From Porticoccaceae bacterium LTM1 (lineage in GTDB: Bacteria; Pseudomonadota; Gammaproteobacteria; Pseudomonadales; Porticoccaceae): a stretch of 64,000 bases of DNA. Positions 37,602-47,023 of this stretch are shown piece by piece. Both the position numbers and the translations under genes were made by a program. Numbering within the stretch: position 1 is the stretch's first letter; every line of letters starts with the position of its first letter. The stretch lies in assembly GCA_030252795.1 (NCBI GenBank), contig CP127080.1, forward strand, positions 2,373,501-2,437,500, written 5' to 3'. Under the pieces are notes generated by a model. That model saw nothing but the letters and a program-made list of their open reading frames with translations. It did not search any database and was not told where the DNA came from.

Positions 37602-39161
37602 TCACGCACTATCCAACTGCTGAACCACATGTTCTGCAAAACCGTGTCCTGCCTCAGCATATAGATTAAAGGTAATCCAGCCACGCGCACTAAGCTCCTG
37701 CTGCTCATCCGGGAATCGCGCAATCACAGCGATTTGGCCGGAATAATTCATGCTCTCCAGCAAGTTGCAAACCGACAGGTTTTCCGAGTGATTGGTCAGG
37801 CTCACCATCACCAGGTTGATATTCGGTAGATCCACCTGATCCCAGAAGTCGCGGTCCGTAGCGTCTCCACTGACCACTCTATAACCTTCACTGGCCAATT
37901 TCGGCAAACGATTGGCGGCCTCTTCCACCCCCATTACCTTGTCACCATAAACGTCTCGCAGATAGCGATAGGCTCCGCGACCGACACGGCCCATCCCCAT
38001 CACCAAAACCGATGCGCCATCCAGGTTTACTGGCTGCTCGAAGGAGAGGCGGTGCATACTCTCGGGCCAGCGGCCACGAAACTTGCGATAAATTTGATGG
38101 GAGCGGGCGTTGAAAGGAACCGCGAGAACAAACGAGAGCGCCAGAGCGACCGCCAGTGTCACGACCCACTGATCACTGATCAGGCCACTGCCTGCCACCA
38201 TTGCCGCCACAATCAGTCCAAATTCACTGTAGTTGGTCAGTGGCAGTGCCGTCAGCAACGAAGTTCGCGCACGCAGGCGGGTTGCCGCCAGCAGGCCGTA
38301 AAACAGCGGCAATTTAATCAGCATCACTACGGCCAATGCCAATGCCATAAACAACATATTTAAGTCCGGCATTCCCTTCAGGCCGATGCCGACAAAAAAG
38401 CCCACCAGAAACAGGTCCTTCAGGGTCAGCAGGTTTTTGCCCAACTCTGTGGTTTTATTGGTACCACCCAGCAGCACCCCAAGCATCAGAGCGCCGAGGT
38501 CACCCTTGATTTGAAAAAACTCAAACAATGAGTAACCGCCAAACGCCACGGCGATACCAAACAGGGTGAGCAACTCGCCGTGACCGCAAAGCCGAAATAC
38601 ACGAATAATCAGCGGCCGCAGAGGTATCAGCAGCAGCAAACCCAGCGCAGGCCAGTCTGGAAATTTGCCGGCGCTCAGCGCCAGAAATATTACTGCCGCC
38701 AAATCCTGAATAATCAAAATTCCAATGGCAATCTTGGCGTGCAGGGCTGCACTTTCACCACTTTCCTCAAAAATCTTCACAGCAAAAACTGTGCTGGAAA
38801 AAGAGAGTGCAAACGCCAGCGTCCACAGTGTGGATTGATCCAGTGGCAACTGCCCCGGCAACAACATCAACAACAGTGCAACCGCTCCAGCAAGCAGCGG
38901 AATACCAATCGCCATCGCTGCCGTTCCCACACCCCATACCTGGATGGAAGCCAAGTCGCGGAGATTCAACTTCAGGCCAATGGCAAACAACAGCAACGTG
39001 ACACCGGCACTGGCGATCTGGTCGATCAAAGGACCCGTTTCTATTCCGATGGCGTGAATCACAAACCCGGCCACCAGATAACCCAGCAGCGGCGGGAACC
39101 CGATCTGGCGAACGGCCAACCCGGCGATGAGGGCAATGAGAATAATGATAGGATCAATCAT
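37602..39161 (-). CDS. CPA2-family cation/proton antiporter with TrkA-N domain
   Basis: This 519-aa transporter has about twelve membrane segments of the Na+/H+ exchanger (CPA2) fold (residues 1-380), then a cytoplasmic RCK/TrkA-N domain with the dinucleotide loop VLVMGMGRVGRGAYRYL (about residue 405). It is like YbaL or KefC, moving K+ or Na+ against H+ under NAD(H) or other nucleotide control. It is on the same strand as modC and ends about 37 bp before it on the map, so it follows modC and may be in the same message. Confidence 0.85.
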   Translation of the reverse strand: MIDPIIILIALIAGLAVRQIGFPPLLGYLVAGFVIHAIGIETGPLIDQIASAGVTLLLFAIGLKLNLRDLASIQVWGVGTAAMAIGIPLLAGAVALLLMLLPGQLPLDQSTLWTLAFALSFSSTVFAVKIFEESGESAALHAKIAIGILIIQDLAAVIFLALSAGKFPDWPALGLLLLIPLRPLIIRVFRLCGHGELLTLFGIAVAFGGYSLFEFFQIKGDLGALMLGVLLGGTNKTTELGKNLLTLKDLFLVGFFVGIGLKGMPDLNMLFMALALAVVMLIKLPLFYGLLAATRLRARTSLLTALPLTNYSEFGLIVAAMVAGSGLISDQWVVTLAVALALSFVLAVPFNARSHQIYRKFRGRWPESMHRLSFEQPVNLDGASVLVMGMGRVGRGAYRYLRDVYGDKVMGVEEAANRLPKLASEGYRVVSGDATDRDFWDQVDLPNINLVMVSLTNHSENLSVCNLLESMNYSGQIAVIARFPDEQQELSARGWITFNLYAEAGHGFAEHVVQQLDSA

Positions 39162-39198
39162 GGTTTTTGATTCTTTAATTCAATATGGCCAACTATCT

Positions 39199-40290
39199 TC
39201 AAGATAGCAGCGCAATGCTTTTAACCAGCGCATACAGATTACTGCCTGGCTGAATATTTAATTGTTCGGCGGATTTGCGGGTAATTCGTGCCAGCATTTC
39301 CACCCCGCCGGCATTGAGCCTTATCACTACCTGTGCAGCCGAGACCGGAGTCAGGTCAATTACTTCCGCAGCCAGACAGTTCAAAATCGAACTGTCCACC
39401 GGTGGCTGCAGAGACAGGCTGACATCCCGCGCCATCACTCGCACCCTAACCGGCTGGCCAACACTCAAACCGCTTCCGGGCACTGTAAACAGGCCGCCGG
39501 CAAACTGCAGATGGATCAAATGGTAGTGATCATCTAGATCGCTGACTGTCGTTTCGATAATTGTTTCTGCATCGTCTTGCTGCGCCAGAGGCAGATCGGT
39601 TCGCGCCAGCATTTCGGCAACAGGCCCACTGGCTATTACTCGCCCCTGTTCCATCAGTACCAGGTGGTCGGCCAGACGCGCCACTTCATCCTGGGAGTGA
39701 CTGACATAAAGTACCGGGATCTCCAGCTTGCGATGCAGTTTTTCCAGGTAAGGCAAGATCTCTGCCTTACTTCGAGAGTCCAGCCCGGTGAGAGGCTCAT
39801 CCATCAGCAATAGCCTCGGGCTGGTTAACAGCGCACGGGCAATGGCCACTCGCTGACGCTCTCCGCCAGACAGATTATCTGGTCGGCGGCTGAGTAATTT
39901 TTCCAGCCCCAGCAGGGACACGGCTTCGTCAAAGGCGACACGACGCTGCTGATCGGCGATGCGTCTAAACCCGTATTTAAGATTGCCTTCAACACTTAAA
40001 TGTGAAAACAGGCTCGCCTCCTGAAACACATAACCCAGCTCACGCTGATGAGTCGGCAGGCTTTGCTTAGCCTGTTGCCAGGCTAAATCACCTATGAGGC
40101 AATAGCCATCAGGGTCATATTCCAGCCCGGCAATGGCTCGCAACAAAGTGGTTTTACCACAGCCGGATGCCCCCAAAATGGCGGTTACGCCCTTAGCAGG
40201 AGCCTCAAAATCCACATCCAGGGAAAATGACTCCCGAACAATTTTGAAGCTGGCCCTGATGCTCATAGCCTTACTTATACCCTCGCTCAT
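39199..40290 (-). CDS. modC: Molybdate ABC transporter ATP-binding protein ModC
   Basis: ATPase subunit of the molybdate importer, 363 aa. Walker A is [16 protein letters not shown], the ABC signature [16 protein letters not shown], and Walker [13 protein letters not shown]. The C-terminal mop/TOBE domain contains [11 protein letters not shown]-type sequence that binds oxyanion. The ATG overlaps the TGA of modB (ATGA), so they are translated together. Confidence 0.95.
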   Translation of the reverse strand: MSEGISKAMSIRASFKIVRESFSLDVDFEAPAKGVTAILGASGCGKTTLLRAIAGLEYDPDGYCLIGDLAWQQAKQSLPTHQRELGYVFQEASLFSHLSVEGNLKYGFRRIADQQRRVAFDEAVSLLGLEKLLSRRPDNLSGGERQRVAIARALLTSPRLLLMDEPLTGLDSRSKAEILPYLEKLHRKLEIPVLYVSHSQDEVARLADHLVLMEQGRVIASGPVAEMLARTDLPLAQQDDAETIIETTVSDLDDHYHLIHLQFAGGLFTVPGSGLSVGQPVRVRVMARDVSLSLQPPVDSSILNCLAAEVIDLTPVSAAQVVIRLNAGGVEMLARITRKSAEQLNIQPGSNLYALVKSIALLS

Positions 40291-40964
40291 ACCCGGGCAC
40301 CAACTGCAAAATGCTGGCGGCGATTGGCTCGATACACCAGCATCAGAATCAAAAGGGAAAACAGCATCAATCCACCCGCCAGCCAGTGAGCGCTTCGATA
40401 GTCCATGGCTTCGACATGATCGTAAATCGCAATCGACAACACCTGGGTTTCACCGGGAATATTGCCACCGATCATCAACACCACACCGAACTCACCCACG
40501 GTATGAGCAAACCCCAGCACCGCAGCCGTCAGAAAACCGGGGGCAGCCAGGGGAAGTACAACAGACGCGAATTGGTCCCAAGGTGAGGCACGCAATGTTG
40601 CTGCCACTTCCAGTGGGCGTGATCCAATCGCGGCAAAAGCATTTTGTAGCGGCTGCACTACAAAAGGCAGCGAATAGATAAAGGAGCCGATAACCAGACC
40701 TGGAAATGTAAATGCCAACGACCAATCGCCCAAAGGCCCATTGGCACCCAGCAACACCAACAGATAAAAACCAAGTACAGTTGGAGGGAGCACAAGAGGT
40801 AATGCAATCAATGCTTCAATCAGGGACTTGCCACGCATTGATGTACGTGACAACCACCAGGCCAGTGGTGTGCCAAGCAACATCAGTACCATGGTTGTCA
40901 CAAGCGCCAGCTTCAGTGTCAGCCAGACTGCAGAAATATCGGCGGCAGAGATCAATTCGTTCAT
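40287..40964 (-). CDS. modB: Molybdate ABC transporter permease ModB
   Basis: Membrane subunit of 225 aa with about five to six hydrophobic helices. The motif [21 protein letters not shown] is the EAA-type loop that contacts ModC. Together with modA (9 nt upstream) and modC (4-nt overlap) it makes the molybdate importer. Molybdate is needed by the SoeA-like enzyme at the start of the window. Confidence 0.94.
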   Translation of the reverse strand: MNELISAADISAVWLTLKLALVTTMVLMLLGTPLAWWLSRTSMRGKSLIEALIALPLVLPPTVLGFYLLVLLGANGPLGDWSLAFTFPGLVIGSFIYSLPFVVQPLQNAFAAIGSRPLEVAATLRASPWDQFASVVLPLAAPGFLTAAVLGFAHTVGEFGVVLMIGGNIPGETQVLSIAIYDHVEAMDYRSAHWLAGGLMLFSLLILMLVYRANRRQHFAVGARV

Positions 40965-40973
40965 TGAGGGTTT

Positions 40974-41717
40974 TTATTGTGTGGGTTCGGGCAGATCATA
41001 CCCATATTCTGCGATTATTTTCTGTGCTTCTTCAGATTTTATGTATACCCAAAATGCGGTGGCTTCTGGCTTGTCGGTCAGCTGCACCATTTGCTGATCA
41101 ATCGCGGTGTAGGAATCTGAGGGTGGTAACCACCAGGAGCCTTTAGGCTGGAGGGATTTGAGCTGCGACAGCGAAATCAATCCCAATTGCGCATTGCCAC
41201 TGCGAACAAATTGAAGGGTTTGACTGATATTTTCACCGCGCACCAACTTGCTCTGGCTCGACTCTCGAACTCCCAGCGATTCCAACAACTCCTGGGCTGC
41301 TTGTCCGTATGGGGCCAATCGTGGGTTGGCAATTGCAAGTCGCTCAAAATTACCCTGCTTTAGCACTTCACCGTTTGAATCAACGAGACTGCTATCGGCA
41401 CTCCACAACACCAATCGCCCAATGGCATAACTGGCACGCCCCCCCTTAATGGCCCTGCCCTCTTTTTCCAATAATTCAGGGCGACGGCTGTCCGCCGCCA
41501 GAAACAGGTCAAAGGGAGCCCCGTTTGCAATTTGAGCGTAATGTTTTCCCGTAGAACCAAAGGCCAAAATGACTTTATGACCACTGTGCAATTCAAACCG
41601 CGCACTGAGCTGTTCAGCAACAGGGGCGAAATTGGATGCCACCGCCACCCGAATCTGCTCGGCATGAGTCAGGGAAGAAAACGTAAAAAGAAATACCAGC
41701 CAGCGCCAGTGTTGCAT
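40974..41717 (-). CDS. modA: Molybdate-binding periplasmic protein ModA
   Basis: This 247-aa periplasmic binding protein begins with a signal peptide (LVFLFTFSSLTHA) and continues with IRVAVASNFAPVAEQL. Segments GSTGKHYAQIANGAPFDLFLAAD and the C-terminal AFWVYIKSEEAQKIIAEYGY are standard for ModA. It captures molybdate (and tungstate) for ModBC. It follows the SulP gene by 43 nt on the same strand, so the two may share a message. Confidence 0.94.
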   Translation of the reverse strand: MQHWRWLVFLFTFSSLTHAEQIRVAVASNFAPVAEQLSARFELHSGHKVILAFGSTGKHYAQIANGAPFDLFLAADSRRPELLEKEGRAIKGGRASYAIGRLVLWSADSSLVDSNGEVLKQGNFERLAIANPRLAPYGQAAQELLESLGVRESSQSKLVRGENISQTLQFVRSGNAQLGLISLSQLKSLQPKGSWWLPPSDSYTAIDQQMVQLTDKPEATAFWVYIKSEEAQKIIAEYGYDLPEPTQ

Positions 41718-41760
41718 GGCAGCTCCTCAAAACGGTTACGGTGCCTACCCATATTTAACT

Positions 41761-43647
41761 TCAACTTGAAGGGGTATCAGCCGGCTCTTTAACAGTAACC
41801 GGTTGTGGCTCTAAATCCATAAACCTCAACTGATTGGAAATACTCGGAGGCAACGGGCATTGGTTGAACACTCGTACCTGACAATCATCACAAATAGGTT
41901 TTTCAAGTGTGGGCACCAGAATTTTCAGGGCAACATCCACAGAGGAGTAAAAGTTTTTGGCGCCAAGTTTTTCCAGCCCGCCAATTTTCGCCACGTCGTC
42001 TTTGACGATGTTAGTGAGCGCACAAAAAGTCAGGCTACCGCCGAGGTTTTTCAAGCGTCTCTGTTCGTTGAGCAACATTTCCACGCCGGCAATATCAATC
42101 AGGTTAATTCCCGTGCAGTGTAACATCAGGTGCTTTTGCGGAGTGTTGCGATTACAGAACTGCTGCAACTTACCCTGAATGTGATTGACCGAGCCAAAAA
42201 AGATCGAACCATCAATACGAACAATGCGCAGCTGGGGACACTCCTTCAAACCATAGCGTTTGATGCTCCGCAACTCGGTTCCAGACTCCAGCGACTGAGG
42301 GGAAACCACCACAATTTTGGGCATGGAAGTGCGGCGCAGAAACACTACCAGCGACAAAATTACGCCAATAAAGATCGCAAACTCCAGCTCAACAAAGACG
42401 GTAGAGCCAAAGGTCGCCAAAAGGATAATCACCTCTTCGCGATTGCTCTTGAGAATGGTTTTGATATGGTGAAAATCGATCAGTTTCCAGGCAATTAGCA
42501 TAATCGACCCCGCCATGGCCGGCATTGGCAGGTAGGCTGTTGACCAGGGTGCAACAACCAGAATCAATGCCAATATCGCGGCTGCAAATATGGCAGCCAT
42601 GGGGGTCTGTGCACCGGCGTGATAGTTGGCTCCTGTGCGTGTAAACGAACCGGAGCCCGCGTAGCAGGAGAAAAAACTACCGACGATATTGGAAAGCCCC
42701 TGACCGACAAACTCACGACTGCCACTGATTCGCTGTCCCGAGTTAACAGCCACCGAACGGGAGATCGACACCGCCTCCACCAGGCCGAGGATCGCAACTG
42801 CAAAAGCACTCTGGAAGACCGCCGACACGGTATCAAAGGTCAGATTGGGTGCGGAGATCTCCGGCAAGGTCCCCGGCAGCGCCCCAACCAGCGAAATACC
42901 ATTTTTTTCACCACCCAGAACCGCACACAGAATACTGCCGATAACCATCCCCATAAGCATGGCAGGCCATCGGGGTCGAAGATAACTGATCACCAGCACC
43001 GACCCCATAGTGACCAATGCAATGGCAATGGCGTAATAATTAAAGTTTGCTGCCGAGTCGATCAGTGTAGAAACCGTATTGGTTACACTGGCACCCTGCT
43101 CAATAGGAACGCCAAAGAAGTACTTGAGCTGGCTGGCTGCAATTAATATCGCGGCTCCGGCGGTAAATCCGATCACCACGGTATGGGAAATAAAGTTAAT
43201 CACATGGCCGAGCCGGGCAATCCCGAGGCAGAACTGAATCAGGCCACACAAGAACGTTAGTGTAAGAGCAAGGGAGATAAATTCGTCGGTCCCCACCGCA
43301 GCCAGGTCACTGGTCATCTTCATGACAATGATGGAAATAGCAGCGGTAGGACCAGAGACAAGGTGGCGGGAGGAACCGAACAGGCCGGCAATAATCGGGG
43401 TGACAATGGCGGTGTAAATGCCGTATTGCGCCGGAAGTCCGGCAATCAGAGCGTAGGCTACCCCTTGCGGCAAGACAATAATGGCACCGGTAATGCCGGC
43501 TAGAAAGTCGTAATGCAGGGTTCTCCTGTCGAGCTCCTTTCCCCAAACCAAAAAAGGAAATGCCCGATAGAGCAGGCTTTTATAATCCTGGGAAAACCAA
43601 CTGGGTAGTTTCAAGGTCCTCGTCCGTGGCTTATTAATTGAAGCCAT
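41761..43647 (-). CDS. SulP-family anion transporter with STAS domain
   Basis: This 628-aa inner-membrane transporter carries about ten to twelve membrane spans (residues 40-430) with the SulP signature QGVAYALIAGLPAQYGIYTA, then a C-terminal STAS domain (about 450-560, with a LIDIAGVEMLLNEQRR stretch). A Cys-rich tail (PICDDCQVRVFNQC) follows. SulP proteins move sulfate, bicarbonate and related anions. It is the first gene of a likely operon with modABC, so a role with oxyanions is inferred; the true substrate is unknown. Confidence 0.88.
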   Translation of the reverse strand: MASINKPRTRTLKLPSWFSQDYKSLLYRAFPFLVWGKELDRRTLHYDFLAGITGAIIVLPQGVAYALIAGLPAQYGIYTAIVTPIIAGLFGSSRHLVSGPTAAISIIVMKMTSDLAAVGTDEFISLALTLTFLCGLIQFCLGIARLGHVINFISHTVVIGFTAGAAILIAASQLKYFFGVPIEQGASVTNTVSTLIDSAANFNYYAIAIALVTMGSVLVISYLRPRWPAMLMGMVIGSILCAVLGGEKNGISLVGALPGTLPEISAPNLTFDTVSAVFQSAFAVAILGLVEAVSISRSVAVNSGQRISGSREFVGQGLSNIVGSFFSCYAGSGSFTRTGANYHAGAQTPMAAIFAAAILALILVVAPWSTAYLPMPAMAGSIMLIAWKLIDFHHIKTILKSNREEVIILLATFGSTVFVELEFAIFIGVILSLVVFLRRTSMPKIVVVSPQSLESGTELRSIKRYGLKECPQLRIVRIDGSIFFGSVNHIQGKLQQFCNRNTPQKHLMLHCTGINLIDIAGVEMLLNEQRRLKNLGGSLTFCALTNIVKDDVAKIGGLEKLGAKNFYSSVDVALKILVPTLEKPICDDCQVRVFNQCPLPPSISNQLRFMDLEPQPVTVKEPADTPSS

Positions 43648-43779
43648 TCTATCCTGATTCCGCGCCAGTTGTCAGTGACTCCAGGCGCAGTACTTAAAAT
43701 TTTTGTCCCCATTTCGTTATATTTTTCACTTAACATTACCCTTTCAAACAACCGTGGCCTGAATCAAAGGCAGACATTT

Positions 43780-44925
43780 ATGGTAGAGCTGTTCAGACAC
43801 TTCCTGCTACTCGGTTGCCACAGTTTTGGTGGTCCGGCCGCACACCTCGGTTACTTTCAACGAGAATTTGTCGAACGGCATCAATGGGTCAGCCAGAGCC
43901 ACTACCAACAGCTGGTAGCACTGAGCCAGTTTCTGCCGGGGCCGGCCTCAAGCCAGGTCGGATTCGCTATCGGCTATCACCGCGGTGGTCTGGCGGGCGC
44001 GATACTCGCTTTTATCGGTTTTACACTGCCTTCCTTTTTGCTGATGTATGGACTGGCGGTGATGGGCAGCCAGTGGCTCAATACCGAACTCTATCAAGGG
44101 TTGGTTCACGGACTGAAGTTACTCGCCGTGGTAGTGGTTGCCGATGCAGTTCTCACCATGTGGAACAGCTTTTGCCAGCGGCAAATCACCAAAATACTGG
44201 CGGTTGGTACCGCAGCGGGACTCTGGCTACTGCCCGGCTTAATCACTCAATTCGGCTTGTTGTTGGCAGCTGCTGCACTAGGCTGCTGGCGAATGGCGAG
44301 CGCTCAACAAGCAAATAATCCAACCGGTAACAGCAAGGGTGTAAGCCGGATTCCCCTGATTCTTTTTGTCACTCTGCTGTTAGGCCTTCCTGTGGTGGCA
44401 AATCACAACATCTGGTTTGAATTCAGTAATCAGTTTTTCCAGGCTGGCAGTTGGGTATTTGGTGGTGGTCATGTGGTACTGCCACTATTGCAAAACCTGC
44501 TAGCCGATAATTTACCTGCCGATCAGTTCCTGGCTGGCTATGCGGCAGCCCAAGCTATGCCGGGACCAATGTTTTCACTAGCGAGCTACCTGGGCGCCAG
44601 TTTAATGCCAGAACAGGCACTACTCGCGGCCCTGATCGCAACTCTGATGATCTTTTTGCCCGGCTTTTTGTTGATTCTGGGGCTGCAAGGCTATTGGCAG
44701 CGATTGGTACAAAAGCCCCATTTGGCCGGGGCCGTTGCTGGTATCAGCGCTTCAGTGGTCGGCCTTTTGATCGCAGCCCTCTATCAACCGCTTTTTATCA
44801 GCTCCGTCGCATCGTCTTTCGATATGGCGCTGGTAGTAGCTGGCCTGTTGACTCTGCGAGCATTGAAATTGCCAATACTCTGGCTGGTGCTGGCGTTTGC
44901 AACTGTGGGGGCCCTAGGTGCCTAG
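43780..44925 (+). CDS. chrA: Chromate transporter ChrA
   Basis: This 381-aa membrane protein has two homologous CHR halves. The first half has HSFGGPAAHLGYFQREFVER and LSQFLPGPASSQVGFAIGY; the second has FGGGHVVLPLL and AAQAMPGPMFSLASYLGA. ChrA exports chromate in a proton-driven way. The ATG at 43780 is used with AAAGG upstream, because the longer frame from 43669 runs over the divergent promoter. It is divergent from SulP-modABC, making a block of oxyanion transporters. Confidence 0.88.
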   Translation: MVELFRHFLLLGCHSFGGPAAHLGYFQREFVERHQWVSQSHYQQLVALSQFLPGPASSQVGFAIGYHRGGLAGAILAFIGFTLPSFLLMYGLAVMGSQWLNTELYQGLVHGLKLLAVVVVADAVLTMWNSFCQRQITKILAVGTAAGLWLLPGLITQFGLLLAAAALGCWRMASAQQANNPTGNSKGVSRIPLILFVTLLLGLPVVANHNIWFEFSNQFFQAGSWVFGGGHVVLPLLQNLLADNLPADQFLAGYAAAQAMPGPMFSLASYLGASLMPEQALLAALIATLMIFLPGFLLILGLQGYWQRLVQKPHLAGAVAGISASVVGLLIAALYQPLFISSVASSFDMALVVAGLLTLRALKLPILWLVLAFATVGALGA

Positions 44926-44987
44926 TGTAAAGTTGAAATTACACTTTAAGCTTTTTAGCGTTAGGGGTAGTCAATTTCACAATTGAC
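44924..44987. promoter_or_regulatory. Two small dyads before the TPP-enzyme gene
   Basis: AGTGTAA-N8-TTACACT (44924-44945) and GTCAATT-TCAC-AATTGAC (44970-44987) are perfect 7-bp dyads lying 80-145 bp before the ATG at 45068. They could be operators; the first overlaps the chrA stop codon and could be part of a weak terminator. Confidence 0.35.
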
Positions 44988-45067
44988 GCAAGTCATCCTT
45001 TCCCAAAGCACCAATAGAGACAATCACTTCCTGATATAGACCCAAGTGCCAACACTCAGGAGATGAC

Positions 45068-46882
45068 ATGACCAGCCAAGCCTCAATAACTGCCCCCAAC
45101 CCTTACGAGCAAAACTTTGGAAAGGCATATAGTGATTTGCTGCCAACCCTTGGCAATACCATTGTCGACATTCTCAAATTTTTTGGTTGTGAACGGGTTT
45201 ATGGCGTGGGGGGGGATTTTGCGGCCAATCTGATCGGGGCACTCACTACCGGGCTTGAAGTACTACCTTCTGGCAATGAAATGCACGCTGGCTTCACCGC
45301 CTGCGGTCAGGCAGAAATAGAAAGCCTCGGCGTTTGCTTGACCACTTATACTGTTGGCAGCCTGCCCTGCACTTCCGCTGCCGCACTGGCAATGTCCGAG
45401 CGCCTACCCGTTATTTTCATATCCGGTGCTCCGGGCGAAAGCGAAGTTGCTGATATTGCCATTCACCATACTGTCACTTCCGCTGGCTCCTGGAAAACCG
45501 AATACAACGCTGCCATAAGGGCTTTCGCCGGCTTGGGTATGCGTACCGAAAGATTGCAAGGGGCGCGCAACGAAGGTCAGCCCAACATAGCAGGTGAACG
45601 CTTTTTTCAATTAGTCGCTCATGCCTACACTCACAAAGAGCCCGTCTTCATCGAAATACCACGGGATTTGGTAAACGCCAAAACCCAGCCGATACGATTG
45701 CCGGAATCTCCATTGTTGGCGTATCCGGAATATCAATTACTGGATGGTACTGCGCCAATCGCCGACGACATATGGCGCAAACTGAGTATTGCTCAAAACC
45801 CGCTGTTGTATATCGGTGAAAAGGCTAAATTGAATAAAGACCTCAAAGCGTTATTGCTAGCATTCAGTGAACGGTTAAATATTCCATTCGCCACCAGCTG
45901 GTTTGCAAAAGGTATATTCGATGAAAGTCACCCTCTTTGCCTGGGAGCCTATAATGGAGCATTCAGCAATCCTGACTGCCGTCGGTATATCGAAACAGAG
46001 GTAGATTATGTACTTGATGTAGCGTCGAGCATTCACGTTCAGGATGCCAACAACGCCTTCTGTTCTGACACACATCACATTGAGCGCTTTGCCAACAAAA
46101 CTATCCTGAAAGGCGCTGCCAACAATGAAAGGGATTTAATCGAAGTATTTCAACTACTGTTGGAAAAGCCTGTTTCTCCTTTTTCGTACCAGCCAATAGA
46201 GCGCTCTCCACAGCAGTGGGAATCAGACGATCGAATTGATTTCCACAACCTGACAGATGTACTCAATGGCATTCAACAACAAGACCATAATCGCTATGTC
46301 TATCTACCAGAAGTGGGCAACTCCTATTTCGCCAGCTACAGCTTAATCACCCGGAACCCACAGCTAGGCCGCGGCTGGATAACCAACCCCTGGTATGCCG
46401 CCATGGGCACAAGCCTGCCCTACGCGCGAGCTTGTGCAGAAAAAATCAAAGCTACTGGCAGCAATGATCGCACTGTTGTAATTACCGGTGACGGCGGCTT
46501 CCACTTCCAGGCCAATGAGCTAATTCATTTTTTAAAGAATGATTTGCCAGTCACCATTGTGCTTATGCGCAATAATATTTTTCATTTAGGCAAAAGTGGT
46601 GATGCTCCCATCTACCATTGCTCTGATAAAGATTTCGACTTTCTGCAACTTGTCAAAGCCTATGGTGGCGAAGGAAGGGTCTGCTCGACTGTAGGTGACT
46701 TTCAGGAATATTTCCTGGAGTGTGTAACTGAAAACAAAGGAATTAAATTAATTGAAGTACCAGCTATTCCCACAGAAGAATATCAATGCAATGAAATTCG
46801 TCTGCTGAATCTGTATATCAAGGCACGAAACGGGATACCAGAAGCGGCTGAAGAGTGGCAGAGGCTGGTAGATCAGCAATAA
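45068..46882 (+). CDS. Pyruvate/indolepyruvate decarboxylase-like thiamine diphosphate enzyme
   Basis: This 604-aa protein has the three-domain ThDP fold of pyruvate decarboxylase-type enzymes. The cofactor-contacting Glu is in PSGNEMHAGFTACGQAEI; the Mg-ThDP motif is GDGGFHFQANELIH, ending at MRNN, about 30 residues in all. The central NAD-like fold carries IGEKAKLN and further on ATSWFAKG. An active-site His pair as in PDC is suggested by IHHTVTS. The neighbours (chrA, pepD) give no pathway. A GGAG site precedes the ATG. The likely reaction is decarboxylation of a 2-oxo acid; the substrate is unknown. Codon use looks a little richer in A/T than neighbours. Confidence 0.75.
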   Translation: MTSQASITAPNPYEQNFGKAYSDLLPTLGNTIVDILKFFGCERVYGVGGDFAANLIGALTTGLEVLPSGNEMHAGFTACGQAEIESLGVCLTTYTVGSLPCTSAAALAMSERLPVIFISGAPGESEVADIAIHHTVTSAGSWKTEYNAAIRAFAGLGMRTERLQGARNEGQPNIAGERFFQLVAHAYTHKEPVFIEIPRDLVNAKTQPIRLPESPLLAYPEYQLLDGTAPIADDIWRKLSIAQNPLLYIGEKAKLNKDLKALLLAFSERLNIPFATSWFAKGIFDESHPLCLGAYNGAFSNPDCRRYIETEVDYVLDVASSIHVQDANNAFCSDTHHIERFANKTILKGAANNERDLIEVFQLLLEKPVSPFSYQPIERSPQQWESDDRIDFHNLTDVLNGIQQQDHNRYVYLPEVGNSYFASYSLITRNPQLGRGWITNPWYAAMGTSLPYARACAEKIKATGSNDRTVVITGDGGFHFQANELIHFLKNDLPVTIVLMRNNIFHLGKSGDAPIYHCSDKDFDFLQLVKAYGGEGRVCSTVGDFQEYFLECVTENKGIKLIEVPAIPTEEYQCNEIRLLNLYIKARNGIPEAAEEWQRLVDQQ

Positions 46883-46920
46883 CTTTTTTGCATCCGGAAA
46901 CAGCGCTAAAAGCACAAAGC

Positions 46921-46946
46921 GTCATTCCCGCGAAAGCGGGAATGAC
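46921..46946. repeat. Dispersed palindrome, ATTCCCGC-GAAA-GCGGGAAT type
   Basis: A 22-bp perfect hairpin (CATTCCCGC-GAAA-GCGGGAATG) with flanking GT/AC lies between the TPP-enzyme gene and pepD. A close relative lies at 63759-63778. Many bacterial genomes carry such extragenic palindromes. Confidence 0.75.
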
Positions 46947-47023
46947 GTCAGTTTCCGGGTGTGCACTAACTAAGTAAAAGAGGTGGCAATAGCCCGAGTA
47001 AACAGCTGATGCCACCCTGAGAG

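Noticed and set aside
38580-39170. A 196-codon plus-strand frame opposite the antiporter gene
   Set aside because: It is very rich in Gln and Arg, as expected from the reverse reading of a membrane protein gene.
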